Positions 6,916 through 15,187 of a DNA stretch of 34,173 nt are shown one piece after another. Source of the DNA: Rhizobium aethiopicum (GTDB lineage: Bacteria; Pseudomonadota; Alphaproteobacteria; Rhizobiales; Rhizobiaceae); NCBI RefSeq assembly GCF_014197535.1, contig NZ_JACIFV010000043.1, positions 1 to 34,173 of the forward strand, given 5' to 3'. Below the pieces are notes generated by a model, which was not told where the DNA came from, made no database searches, and worked only from the letters and a program-made list of their open reading frames with translations. The translations under genes were made by a program, and so were the position numbers. Position 1 is the first letter of the stretch. Every line of letters begins with the position of its first letter.

Positions 6916-7494
6916 TCAGTGCGACCGGCTTGCCGGGCTCGGAACGTCGGGATGGATCTCTGCGGCCATCAGGCCCTTTTCGCCATCGCCGAAGCGGACG
7001 AGGACCACCTGGCCGGGGCGCAGCTCCGTCAGCCCGAAGCGGCGCAGCGTCTCCATGTGCACAAAAATGTCTTCGGTGCCCTCACCGCGCGTCAGGAAGC
7101 CGAAGCCCTTGGTGCGGTTGAACCACTTGACAAGCGCACGCTCGAGCCCGCTCGTGGCCGTGACCTGCACATGGGTGCGCACCGGCGGCAGCTGCGAGGG
7201 ATGAATGGCAGTCGACTGATCCATCGAGAGGATCTTGAAGGCCTGGTAGCCACGCTCGCGGCGCTGGACGAGAGCGACGATGCGCGTTCCTTCGAGAATC
7301 GTCTGGTAGCCGTCGCGGCGCAGGCAGGTCACATGCAGGAGGACATCCTGCATGCCGTTATCAGGCACGATGAAGCCGAAGCCCTTGGCGACGTCGAACC
7401 ATTTGACGACACCGGTGATTTCGACAAGATCGACCGCTTCTGACGACAACTCGTCGACATCGGTGTATGCGTTCGATGAAATCCTATCAGCCAT
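6916..7494 (-). CDS. Two-domain cold-shock protein
   Basis: A 192-residue protein with two cold-shock domains. The first is at about residues 26-92 (GVVKWFDVAKGFGFI), the second at about 117-182 (ALVKWFNRTKGFGFL...DIFVHMETLRRFG). Each has the RNP1-like KGFGF core that binds single-stranded RNA or DNA. The first domain's second motif is altered (DVLLHVTCLRR), so the two halves probably differ in binding. Dual-domain cold-shock proteins are typical of alphaproteobacteria and serve as RNA chaperones. The start MADRISSNAY is the first in-frame ATG. The gene is coupled to the DUF192 gene downstream. Confidence 0.9.
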   Translation of the reverse strand: MADRISSNAYTDVDELSSEAVDLVEITGVVKWFDVAKGFGFIVPDNGMQDVLLHVTCLRRDGYQTILEGTRIVALVQRRERGYQAFKILSMDQSTAIHPSQLPPVRTHVQVTATSGLERALVKWFNRTKGFGFLTRGEGTEDIFVHMETLRRFGLTELRPGQVVLVRFGDGEKGLMAAEIHPDVPSPASRSH

Positions 7495-7541
7495 TATCGC
7501 CAGCCCCTCGAATACGCGTCACACTGTTACGGTTAACTGAT

Positions 7542-7555
7542 TCTTGAAATCAAGA
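7542..7555. promoter_or_regulatory. Palindrome between divergent cold-shock and gloA genes
   Basis: TCTTGA-AA-TCAAGA lies about 48 bases before the cold-shock start and about 134 before gloA, in a 194-base divergent intergenic region. The symmetry suggests an operator or a 5'-UTR hairpin of the cold-shock mRNA. No regulator is identified. Confidence 0.35.
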
Positions 7556-7688
7556 TTAACATCTTGGTAACGGATAAGCGCAAGTCCTAGTTTTCGGTTA
7601 TTCCCAGCTGCACATTTTATAAAGATGACTTGCCCGAAGCTGACCTCGGCTCGCCAAAAAGGCCAGCCCCTATAAAGGAGTAGATAGA

Positions 7689-8129
7689 ATGCGTTATCTT
7701 CATACGATGGTTCGCGTCAAAGATCTGGACGCTTCGCTTGCCTTCTATACCACGCTGTTCGGACTGGGGGAGATTCGCCGCCATGAGAACGAGAAGGGCC
7801 GCTTTACCCTGGTTTTCCTGGCCGCTCGCGACGATCTCGACCGTGCGCGCAGCGAAAAAGCCCCCTGCCTCGAGCTCACCTACAACTGGGATACGGAGGA
7901 TTATAGCGGAGGACGCAATTTCGGCCACCTCGCCTATGAGGTGGATGATATTTACGCGATCTGTCAGAAGCTGATGGATAACGGCATTACCATCAATCGG
8001 CCGCCGCGCGACGGCAACATGGCCTTCGTGCGCTCGCCCGATGGCATTTCGATCGAAATTCTGCAGAAGGGAAGCCCGCTTCCGGCCGCCGAACCCTGGG
8101 CTTCCATGGGCAATACCGGCGCCTGGTAA
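7689..8129 (+). CDS. gloA: Lactoylglutathione lyase (glyoxalase I)
   Basis: A 146-residue protein that isomerises the methylglyoxal-glutathione hemithioacetal to S-lactoylglutathione in the cytoplasm. The metal ligands fit the family: His5 (RYLHTMVRV), Glu62 (CLELTYNW), His80 (FGHLAYEV) and Glu123 (SIEILQKG), matching His5/Glu56/His74/Glu122 of the E. coli Ni-dependent enzyme. The two betaalphabetabetabeta modules are full length. A strong ribosome-binding site (AAAGGAG) lies 9 nt before ATG 7689. Transcription is divergent from the cold-shock gene. Confidence 0.95.
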   Translation: MRYLHTMVRVKDLDASLAFYTTLFGLGEIRRHENEKGRFTLVFLAARDDLDRARSEKAPCLELTYNWDTEDYSGGRNFGHLAYEVDDIYAICQKLMDNGITINRPPRDGNMAFVRSPDGISIEILQKGSPLPAAEPWASMGNTGAW

Positions 8130-8310
8130 GGGTTTTGGCCGCAAGGCTTTTGCGAAGCTTGCGGCTTTTGCGATTTCGGGTCCGGCCGGCGCCTTGGCGC
8201 TTGCCGCGACCCGGCCCCGCAGGCAATCTCCCGGTGACTCGAAGCGGAGGATGGCGATATTTCGCCGTTTTTCGCATCAACCGGAGACCGATTGCTTGCG
8301 TGACCTCGAG

Positions 8311-9351
8311 ATGCGGATGCCCATTACGGGCGCATTGCTGATCGCCACCTCGATGCTGGCGCTTTCCGGCTGCGTATCGAACAAGAAGACGCTCGATTCC
8401 GCCGCGGCGGTTCCGGCGACGGCGGCCGCAGCGCCACAGCTTGGCGCAACGGCGCCCGTGAAATCTGCCCCGCGCTCAGTCTATACCGACCCCCGGCTTG
8501 TCAACGTCTCCGGCGCCCAGGTCGTGGCAGGGAATGCGAATGCCGCCGTCCCGCCGGCCGATCCGGCAATGGCGGCGCCTGCCAATATAGGCGGGCTCGT
8601 CATGCAGTCGACACGGATCAACGCGCAGGCGATGAGCATCTTTTCGGATCACCAGCCGCCGCCGCAGAACAACAGCACGTCCACCGTCATCCAGCCGCAG
8701 GCTTATGCGCCGACGGAAGGAGTGGCACCTGCAAAAAGCAGCGTCTACAGCCAGCCGATCATGCCCTCACAGCAGGCCGCCCCGGTGCGGCCGCAGCAAT
8801 CGTCCGAAAATTCCGGCACGCAGCCTGCGCCCGTACAAACAGCCTCGCTGGCGACGGGCGGTATCCCGGCCTCGACGACAAACGCGCTTTACAGCGCGCC
8901 GAAGCAGAACCTGCTCGGCAGTCTTTCCGGCCTCCTACACAAAGCCGCCCTGCCCGGCATGACGCGTGTTGCGCCGAACGGGCTGCACGTCCAGAACGAC
9001 AATGTCGAGGTCGGCTGCTTCAAGCCTGACCTGCTGAAAGTGATCAAGACGGTCGAAAACCATTTCGGCCGGCCTGTCATCGTCACGTCAGGCTATCGCG
9101 ACGAAGAACATAACCGCCTGGTCGGTGGCGCTGACGAATCGATGCACAAGAGTTGTGAGGCCGCAGACATTCAGATCGACGGCGTGTCGAAGTGGGATAT
9201 CGCCGTCTATATAAGATCCTTGCCGGATCGCGGCGGGGTCGGCACCTATTGCCACACCGACTCGGTCCACCTCGACACCGGCAAGAGCCGCGACTGGAAC
9301 TGGGGCTGCGGCGATAAACGGGCGCCCGTAATCACCGCAAGAGCGATCTGA
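8311..9351 (+). CDS. Lipoprotein with an M15/YcbK-like peptidoglycan peptidase domain
   Basis: A 346-residue protein. The N-terminus (PITGALLIATSMLALSGC) is a lipoprotein signal with lipobox LSGC (Cys21). A long Ala/Pro/Gln-rich low-complexity spacer runs to about residue 215. The C-terminal 120 residues form an M15/DUF882-type domain: GRPVIVTSGYRDEEHN, MHKSCEAADIQ (His279, Asp286) and DSVHLDTG (His320, Asp322). These are the zinc ligands of LAS-type D,D-peptidases that cut or trim murein peptides. ATG 8311 is chosen; an in-frame TTG at 8296, with GGAGA nearby, or ATG 8317 are alternatives. The frame is open further upstream but overlaps gloA, which is unlikely to be real. Confidence 0.82.
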   Translation: MRMPITGALLIATSMLALSGCVSNKKTLDSAAAVPATAAAAPQLGATAPVKSAPRSVYTDPRLVNVSGAQVVAGNANAAVPPADPAMAAPANIGGLVMQSTRINAQAMSIFSDHQPPPQNNSTSTVIQPQAYAPTEGVAPAKSSVYSQPIMPSQQAAPVRPQQSSENSGTQPAPVQTASLATGGIPASTTNALYSAPKQNLLGSLSGLLHKAALPGMTRVAPNGLHVQNDNVEVGCFKPDLLKVIKTVENHFGRPVIVTSGYRDEEHNRLVGGADESMHKSCEAADIQIDGVSKWDIAVYIRSLPDRGGVGTYCHTDSVHLDTGKSRDWNWGCGDKRAPVITARAI

Positions 9352-9502
9352 CATCGTCGGCACGAAGTTCCCTCACCTTAGGTCAGCTGAACTTCATATG
9401 CTTCTGGTAGGCGGTACAAGCCTTTGATTCGGCAGCAGTAATCTGAAATGCCAGGGGCGCCGGACTATCTGTCATTTTTTTGAAAAAAATCGAATTTGCC
9501 GC

Positions 9503-9531
9503 TTGCGGCTTTCGAAGGTGCTGACTATAAG
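9503..9531 (+). promoter_or_regulatory. Promoter of tRNA-Glu copy 1
   Basis: TTGCGG (9503-9508), a 17-nt spacer, then TATAAG (9526-9531), 18 nt before the mature tRNA 5' end. Confidence 0.65.
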
Positions 9532-9549
9532 GGCGCCACCACGAAGGAA

Positions 9550-9624
9550 GCGCCCTTCGTCTATCGGTTAGGACACCAGATTTTCATTCTGGGAAGAGGG
9601 GTTCGACTCCCCTAGGGCGTGCCA
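9550..9624 (+). tRNA. tRNA-Glu (anticodon TTC), copy 1
   Basis: A 75-nt cloverleaf GCGCCCTTCGTCTATCGG..., anticodon stem/loop CCAGA-TTTTCAT-TCTGG (anticodon TTC), T arm GGGG-TTCGACT-CCCC, acceptor 3' strand AGGGCGT-G-CCA. The G1-U72 pair and encoded CCA are normal for the family. Identical to the copy at 9951-10025. Confidence 0.96.
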
Positions 9625-9656
9625 CTTTCTCTCCATATAGAAGCCATCGCATCCGC

Positions 9657-9685
9657 TTGCAGAAGCCGGCGCGTACGCCTATTTT
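9657..9685 (+). promoter_or_regulatory. Promoter of tRNA-Glu (CTC)
   Basis: TTGCAG (9657-9662), 17-nt spacer, TATTTT (9680-9685), 14 nt before the tRNA. Same layout as the flanking tRNA-Glu promoters. Confidence 0.5.
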
Positions 9686-9699
9686 AACGAGGCTGGCCT

Positions 9700-9774
9700 G
9701 CGCCCTTCGTCTATCGGTTAGGACGACAGATTCTCATTCTGTAAAGAGGGGTTCGACTCCCCTAGGGCGTACCA
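9700..9774 (+). tRNA. tRNA-Glu (anticodon CTC)
   Basis: A 75-nt cloverleaf like its neighbours but with anticodon stem/loop ACAGA-TTCTCAT-TCTGT (anticodon CTC) and discriminator A instead of G. It decodes GAG. It lies between the two identical TTC copies, which suggests local duplication and divergence of one ancestral gene. Confidence 0.95.
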
Positions 9775-9903
9775 TCGAGCTTATGATTGCCGCCAACGCC
9801 CCCGCCGGTTCGATATTTCCAGCCATCCGCCGCCCCGTAGCGCCATGGTTTTCCACAGCTAAAAAAAATCGGCAAAAACCGTGTTTTTTTCGCGCCTTGG
9901 CGC

Positions 9904-9932
9904 TTGCGGCTTTCGAAGGTGCTGACTATAAG
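9904..9932 (+). promoter_or_regulatory. Promoter of tRNA-Glu copy 2
   Basis: TTGCGG (9904-9909), 17-nt spacer, TATAAG (9927-9932); identical to copy 1. Confidence 0.65.
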
Positions 9933-9950
9933 GGCGCCACCACGAAGGAA

Positions 9951-10025
9951 GCGCCCTTCGTCTATCGGTTAGGACACCAGATTTTCATTCTGGGAAGAGG
10001 GGTTCGACTCCCCTAGGGCGTGCCA
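9951..10025 (+). tRNA. tRNA-Glu (anticodon TTC), copy 2
   Basis: Identical to the tRNA at 9550-9624. It ends 48 bases before the recJ stop on the opposite strand. Confidence 0.96.
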
Positions 10026-10073
10026 CTTTACTTCCTTATATTCGCTCTTCCGACGGCGGCTTTCGCATGCGTG

Positions 10074-11876
10074 CTATCTCGCCGGCGCTGCGTCGCAGAC
10101 GCGCAGCTGGATGCGGCGCGCGCCTTGATAATGTTCGGCGCCGAGCGAGCCCGCGACATGGAGGCTCGCGCCGCGTGAATTGATGAGAAGGTTGCCGAGG
10201 CCGGTATCGGCGGCGCGGAAGGCGATTCCATCGAGCCGCGACCCGTCCATCGCCTCCAGCGTCACCTTCACATGTTTCTCGCCGACCAGGCGCGCGTCTC
10301 GTACCCGATGCGCCGGTACCGCAAAAAGCGGTTGGGCGTGGCCGGAGCCATAGGGGCCGGCGGCTTCCAGGCGGTCAATGAGTTCAAGCGTGGCGCCGCT
10401 TGCGCCGATTGCGCCATCGATCTTCAATGTCTCGTTGGCGACGAGGCTCGCCACCGTCCTTGCGGCCTTCTCCGTAAAGAAGGTCCTTAACCTGCCAAGA
10501 TCGGCGCGCTCGACCGTCAGCCCCGCCGCCATGGCATGGCCGCCACCCTTGACCAGGATGCCCTCCTCGACCGCAGCCCGCACCATCCTGCCCATGTCGA
10601 AACCATTGATGGAGCGGCCTGAGCCGGTACCACGGCCGGAGGGATCGAAAGCGATCGCGAAGGCGGGCCGCTTGAATTTCTCCTTCAGCCGCGCGGCGAT
10701 CAGCCCGACGATGCCGGGATGCCACTTCTCATGGGCGGTGACGATGACGGAGGCGCCCTCGCCGTCGCCATATTCGGCAAGCGCCTCGGCTTCAGCCTCC
10801 TGCAGCATCATCGCCTCCATCGCCTGACGTTCACGGTTGAGCTCGTCGAGGCGCTGCGCGATCACCTCCGCCTCGCCCGCATCATCGAGCGTCAGCAGGC
10901 GGCTTCCGAGTGCGGCGTCACCGATCCGTCCACCGGCATTGATGCGCGGGCCGATCAGAAAGCCGAAATGATAGGGTGTCACGGGGCCGGCGAGCCCTGC
11001 CTTGCGGAAGAGCGCGGCAAGCCCGGCATTGCTCTGGTGGCGGGCAGCGACCAGCCCCTTCACCACATAGGCGCGGTTGAGTCCCTTCAGCGGCACGACA
11101 TCGCAGACCGTCGCAAGCGCCACGATGTCAAGCCATTGCAGCAGGTCGAGCGCCAGGATGCGTTTGTTGCCGGCCGCGCGCAGCAGCCGCAATGTCGCGA
11201 CCAGCACCATGAAGACGACGCCGGCCGCGCAAAGATGCCCCTGCCCCGACAGATCGTCCTCGCGGTTGGGATTGACCAGCGCATGGCAGGGCGGCAGCTC
11301 ATGTGTCACCTGATGGTGATCGACGACGACGACATCGATATTGCGCGCGGCAGCGGCGGCAAGCGCGTCGTGACTGGTGGAGCCGCAATCGACGGTGACG
11401 ATCAGCCGGGCGCCATTGTCGATCAGCTGGTTGATCGCTGCCGGATTGGGGCCATAACCTTCAAAGATGCGGTCGGGAATGTAGATGTTCGCCTTGACGC
11501 CGAAATGGCTGAGAAAGCGGAACATCAGCGCCGAGGAGGCCGCTCCGTCGACGTCGTAATCGCCGAAAATCGCCACGCTCTCGCCGCGCTCGATCGCACG
11601 CACGAGGCGGGTTGCCGCCTTCTCGCAATCGGTCAGCGTGTGGGGATCGGGCATCAGGCTGCGAATCGTCGGATCGAGGAATTCGATCGCTTCGTCAACC
11701 GGGACGCCGCGTCCTGCGAGAACGCGGGCGATCAGATCCGGCAGCCCGTGAACCTGCGCCATGGCGAGCGCCCGGTTCTGGCCGGCCTGGTCGAGTCTTG
11801 CAACCCAGCGATTGTCGAGTGCGGATTTCTCCACGCCAAGAAACGCGCGCTGTACCGGATCGACGAGATCTGCCAT
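10074..11876 (-). CDS. recJ: Single-stranded-DNA-specific exonuclease RecJ
   Basis: A 600-residue protein of the DHH phosphoesterase superfamily. It degrades single-stranded DNA 5' to 3' in RecF-pathway recombination, base-excision and mismatch repair. Motif I is FGDYDVDGAASSAL (about residues 104-117), followed by TVDCGS and the DHH signature VVVDHHQ (186-188). The DHHA1 domain carries SGRSINGFDMGRM and GGGHAMAAGLT. ATG 11876 is chosen because AGCGGAG lies 8 nt upstream; an ATG seven codons earlier (11897) has a weaker site. Length is normal. It is convergent with the tRNA-Glu genes. Confidence 0.95.
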   Translation of the reverse strand: MADLVDPVQRAFLGVEKSALDNRWVARLDQAGQNRALAMAQVHGLPDLIARVLAGRGVPVDEAIEFLDPTIRSLMPDPHTLTDCEKAATRLVRAIERGESVAIFGDYDVDGAASSALMFRFLSHFGVKANIYIPDRIFEGYGPNPAAINQLIDNGARLIVTVDCGSTSHDALAAAAARNIDVVVVDHHQVTHELPPCHALVNPNREDDLSGQGHLCAAGVVFMVLVATLRLLRAAGNKRILALDLLQWLDIVALATVCDVVPLKGLNRAYVVKGLVAARHQSNAGLAALFRKAGLAGPVTPYHFGFLIGPRINAGGRIGDAALGSRLLTLDDAGEAEVIAQRLDELNRERQAMEAMMLQEAEAEALAEYGDGEGASVIVTAHEKWHPGIVGLIAARLKEKFKRPAFAIAFDPSGRGTGSGRSINGFDMGRMVRAAVEEGILVKGGGHAMAAGLTVERADLGRLRTFFTEKAARTVASLVANETLKIDGAIGASGATLELIDRLEAAGPYGSGHAQPLFAVPAHRVRDARLVGEKHVKVTLEAMDGSRLDGIAFRAADTGLGNLLINSRGASLHVAGSLGAEHYQGARRIQLRVCDAAPAR

Positions 11877-11956
11877 TCCAAACTCCGCTGACTTCATCTG
11901 TTCTTTCTACAGGAGCAGCGGAGATAACATAGCGACGGATTTGCAGACACGGATTT

Positions 11957-12202
11957 TTACCAGAAGATCAGCCAGACGATCACGGCGATGCCACCGATCT
12001 GCACCAGCAAGACCGAAAACAGCGTCAGCAGAATTGCCCAGTTGCGGCCTTCCGTATGTTCATCGTCAAGGGCCTCGTCATGGCTGTCGTCCCGAAGGTC
12101 AGGGCGCATCGGCTTGAGGATGTCTGCAAACATATCAGGGCGGGCTGGCGGCACCTTGCTCGGGCTGCCATGCTCCTTTCCGGCGTGGCTGTCCTTGCTC
12201 AT
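11957..12202 (-). CDS. Small single-pass membrane protein, unknown
   Basis: An 81-residue protein starting MSKDSHAGKEHG, with a GGAG ribosome-binding site 8 nt before ATG 12202. Residues 1 to about 55 are polar and charged (many Asp, Glu, His). The last 25 residues (WAILLTLFSVLLVQIGGIAV and IVWLIFW) form one transmembrane helix. The likely topology is N-terminus in the cytoplasm with a C-terminal anchor. No family is recognised. It lies between hom and recJ on the same strand; a terminator after hom separates it from hom. Confidence 0.65.
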   Translation of the reverse strand: MSKDSHAGKEHGSPSKVPPARPDMFADILKPMRPDLRDDSHDEALDDEHTEGRNWAILLTLFSVLLVQIGGIAVIVWLIFW

Positions 12203-12303
12203 GAAATACTCCACGCCGGCGACTCACCATCTGTGGTTTTATTTATATCAATATTTCGGCATTTGGTAATATAGACTTCCGCAGGAGAGGCTGAACGATT
12301 AAC

Positions 12304-12337
12304 AAAAAAAGCCGCCCTGCCAGAGACAGAGCGGGCT
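12304..12337 (-). terminator. Rho-independent terminator of hom
   Basis: On the minus strand AGCC-c-GCTCTG / loop TCTCTGG / CAGGGC-GGCT is followed by a run of seven T. It begins 22 bases after the hom stop codon. Confidence 0.8.
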
Positions 12338-12359
12338 CATACCCTCAGGCGAAAAATGC

Positions 12360-13685
12360 TTAAGCTTCTTCTTTCGGCCGTTCGATTCGAATCACCTGCG
12401 GTTCGCCGAAGAGATAGCCTTCCGACTTTATCGAGGCGACCGCCTTGCGCACGGACTCTTCCATCGTCGCATGGGTGACGAGAATGATCGTCTGGTGATG
12501 CGATGGGGCCAGATGCTGCGTGGAGCGCTGGACGATCGATTCGAGCGAGATGTGGTTTTCCGCCATGCGGGTGGCGACGCTTGCAAAGACGCCGGTGCGG
12601 TCGAGTACAGTCAGGCGGATGAAATATCCGCCCTCGTGACTCTGCATCTGCGCCTTGCGGTAAGGTTCCAGCGCCTTTGCGGGATGACCGAGCACCGGCA
12701 CGCGCTGAGCGCCCGGCTGGCTCTTGGCGATATCGGCGATATCGCCAAGCACGGACGAGGCCGTCGCATTGCCGCCGGCGCCTGGACCGACCATCAGCAG
12801 TTCGCCGAGGACGTCGGATTCAATTGCCACCGCATTGGTAACGCCGTCGACTTGGGCGATGACGGAATCGACCGGGACCATGGTCGGGTGCACACGCTGC
12901 TCGATGCCGGTCTCGGTGCGCTGGGCAACGCCGAGCAGCTTGATGCGATAACCGAGTTCGGCGGCGGCGTGGATGTCCTCGATGGAGATATTGGTGATGC
13001 CTTCGAGATAGATGTCGTCGGCCGCGATGCGATTGCCGAAGGCAAGCGTCGTCAGGATGGCGAGCTTGTGAGCGGTATCGTTGCCCTCGATATCGAAGGC
13101 GGGATCGGCTTCGGCATAACCCAGCCGCTGCGCTTCCTTGAGGCATTCGGCGAAGGAAAGCCCCTCCTTCTCCATCTTGGTCAGTATGTAATTGCAGGTG
13201 CCGTTCATGATGCCGTAGATGCGCGAGACGGCGTTGCCCGTCAGCGATTCGCGCAGCGCCTTGATGACGGGGATGCCGCCGGCGACCGCCGCCTCGAAAT
13301 TCAACAGCGAGCCCTTCTCTTCCGCGATCGTCGCAAGCTCGACGCCGTGATAGGCGAGCAGCGCCTTGTTGGCTGTCACCACATGGAGACCGCGCTGCAG
13401 CGCGGCGCGCACCGAGACGTTGGCAGCCCCTTCGGCGCCGCCCATCAGTTCGACGAAGACGTCGATATCGCCCTTTTCGGCCAGATCCTCGGGCCGATCG
13501 AACCAGGTGACGGCAGAAAGATCGACGCCTCGGTCCCGCGTTTTGTCGCGCGCGGAAACCGCGGTGATCGTAATCGGACGTCCGCAGGTGACAGCAAGCT
13601 CGTTGCTCTTCTGCTGAATGATGCGGACAAGCGAGGCGCCAACGGTGCCTAAGCCCGCAATGCCGATTTTGAGGGCATCTGCCAT
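12360..13685 (-). CDS. hom: Homoserine dehydrogenase
   Basis: A 441-residue enzyme that reduces aspartate semialdehyde to homoserine, the branch point to threonine, methionine and isoleucine. The Rossmann motif GIAGLGTVG is at residues 8-16. The catalytic core contains YGIMNGTCNYILTKME and GYAEADPAFDIEGNDTAHK. A C-terminal ACT domain starts at about residue 357 (YFIRLTVLDRTGVFASVA), consistent with threonine feedback. It is 62 bases downstream of an AlaC-type aminotransferase on the same strand and ends at a good terminator. Confidence 0.96.
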   Translation of the reverse strand: MADALKIGIAGLGTVGASLVRIIQQKSNELAVTCGRPITITAVSARDKTRDRGVDLSAVTWFDRPEDLAEKGDIDVFVELMGGAEGAANVSVRAALQRGLHVVTANKALLAYHGVELATIAEEKGSLLNFEAAVAGGIPVIKALRESLTGNAVSRIYGIMNGTCNYILTKMEKEGLSFAECLKEAQRLGYAEADPAFDIEGNDTAHKLAILTTLAFGNRIAADDIYLEGITNISIEDIHAAAELGYRIKLLGVAQRTETGIEQRVHPTMVPVDSVIAQVDGVTNAVAIESDVLGELLMVGPGAGGNATASSVLGDIADIAKSQPGAQRVPVLGHPAKALEPYRKAQMQSHEGGYFIRLTVLDRTGVFASVATRMAENHISLESIVQRSTQHLAPSHHQTIILVTHATMEESVRKAVASIKSEGYLFGEPQVIRIERPKEEA

Positions 13686-13747
13686 GGATCGATCCTGAAA
13701 TGTCTGTGTGGCGGCAGCCGCCGAACGCGGCTGCCCAAGAGTTGGAA

Positions 13748-14965
13748 TTAACGGTGGGCGTTGAGCGAGATGACGTTATGCATCGTCTCGTCTGCCGTCG
13801 ACATGAACTTCTTGATGTTGCGCGCAGCCTGACGGATGCGGTGTTCATTCTCGACAAGCGCCAGACGGACATAGTCGTCGCCCATCTCGCCGAAGCCGAT
13901 GCCCGGAGCAACGGCGACGTCGGCCTTTTCGACCAGCAGCTTGGAAAACTCAAGCGAACCGAGATGACGGAACTTTTCCGGGATCTTCGCCCAGGCGAAC
14001 ATGGTGGCTGCCGGCGGCGGCACTTCGAAGCCTGCCTTGCCGAAGCTTTCGACCATGACGTCGCGGCGGCGCTTATAGACATTGCGAACTTCGGCAATGT
14101 CGGAGCCATCGCCGTTCAGGGCATGCGTCGCCGCCACCTGGATCGGCGTGAAGGCGCCGTAATCGAGGTAGGATTTGACGCGGGTGAGCGCCGCGATCAG
14201 CCGTTCGTTGCCGACGGCAAAGCCCATGCGCCAGCCGGGCATGGAGAAGGTCTTCGACATCGAGGTGAACTCGACCGTCACATCCATTGCGCCCGGCACT
14301 TCGAGAACCGACGGCGGCGGAGCGCCGTCGAAATAGATCTCCGAATAGGCAAGGTCAGACAGCACGATGATGTCGTGCTTCTTGGCGAAGGCGACGACGT
14401 CCTTGTAGAAATCGAGCGTCGCGACAAAGGCCGTCGGATTCGAGGGATAGTTGAGGATCAGCGCCAAAGGCTTCGGGATCGAATGGCGGACCGCGCGCTC
14501 AAGCGGCGGGAAGAAGGTCTCGTCCGGCTCCACCGACATCGAGCGGATCACGCCGCCGGCCATCAGGAAGCCGAAGGCGTGGATCGGATAGGTGGGATTC
14601 GGGCAGAGGATCACGTCGCCGGGCGCGGTGATCGCCTGCGCCATATTGGCGAAGCCCTCCTTGGAGCCGAGGGTGGCGACCACCTGCGTATCCGGGTTGA
14701 GCTTGACGCCGAAACGGCGGGCATAATAGGCGGCCTGGGCGCGGCGCAGGCCCGGTATGCCCTTGGAGGAGGAATAACGGTGGGTGCGCGGATCCTGTAC
14801 GACCTCGCACAGCTTGTCGACGATCGCCTGGGGAGTCGGAAGGTCAGGGTTTCCCATGCCGAGATCGATGATATCGGCGCCGCCCGCTCGCGCGCTTGCT
14901 TTCAAACGATTGACCTGTTCGAAAACATAAGGCGGCAAACGCCGGACTTTGTGAAACTCTTCCAT
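13748..14965 (-). CDS. alaC: AlaC-type pyruvate aminotransferase (PLP fold type I)
   Basis: A 405-residue PLP enzyme that closely follows E. coli AlaC in order of motifs: RLPPYVFEQVN, IIDLGMGNPD, THRYSSSKGIPGLR, TLGSKEG, PNPTYPIHAFG, NYPSNPTA, DLAYSEI, then the PLP-lysine segment SMSKTFSMPGWRMGF and APGIGFG. The probable reaction is glutamate plus pyruvate giving alanine and 2-oxoglutarate. ATG 14965 is preferred because GGGGA precedes it by 5 nt; ATG 14977 lies just upstream and the frame is open to 15115. It probably shares a transcript with hom. Substrate is inferred from similarity. Confidence 0.85.
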   Translation of the reverse strand: MEEFHKVRRLPPYVFEQVNRLKASARAGGADIIDLGMGNPDLPTPQAIVDKLCEVVQDPRTHRYSSSKGIPGLRRAQAAYYARRFGVKLNPDTQVVATLGSKEGFANMAQAITAPGDVILCPNPTYPIHAFGFLMAGGVIRSMSVEPDETFFPPLERAVRHSIPKPLALILNYPSNPTAFVATLDFYKDVVAFAKKHDIIVLSDLAYSEIYFDGAPPPSVLEVPGAMDVTVEFTSMSKTFSMPGWRMGFAVGNERLIAALTRVKSYLDYGAFTPIQVAATHALNGDGSDIAEVRNVYKRRRDVMVESFGKAGFEVPPPAATMFAWAKIPEKFRHLGSLEFSKLLVEKADVAVAPGIGFGEMGDDYVRLALVENEHRIRQAARNIKKFMSTADETMHNVISLNAHR

Positions 14966-15187
14966 TTCATTCCCCATGGAAAGGCGGCATTTTAAGCCGC
15001 GGTCGAAGTTCGTTCCGTCTCCCGGCAGCTGCGACACGAACTTCACAATCGCAGCGCCGTATTCATCAGACCCAAGCCAAGCGGCAAATCTTTGACGGAA
15101 AGGCCGCACGACCACGCATTATCGGGAAAATCGCATCTTCCGATCCATCCGGAAGGCTTTGCGTCCAAATTGCCTGAAAGGCAAGAT

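Larger units (their letters stand above)
9500..9628 (+). repeat. 129-bp direct repeat, copy 1 (promoter plus tRNA-Glu)
   Basis: Identical over 129 bases to 9901-10029, base for base, ending with GCCACTTT on both sides. Each copy carries a complete promoter and a tRNA-Glu(TTC) gene, so the whole transcription unit was duplicated. Confidence 0.95.
9901..10029 (+). repeat. 129-bp direct repeat, copy 2 (promoter plus tRNA-Glu)
   Basis: Second copy of the repeat at 9500-9628, with no mismatches, offset by 401 bases. Sequence diverges sharply at both edges. Confidence 0.95.

Noticed and set aside
8041..8310. N-terminal extension of the M15 lipoprotein into gloA
   Set aside because: It would overlap gloA by 89 bases and displace the lipoprotein signal from the N-terminus.
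10719..11891. 390-residue frame antisense to recJ
   Set aside because: Shadow frame; the recJ strand carries all catalytic motifs.
12471..13652. 393-residue frame antisense to hom
   Set aside because: Shadow of the homoserine dehydrogenase gene; no ribosome-binding site or motif.
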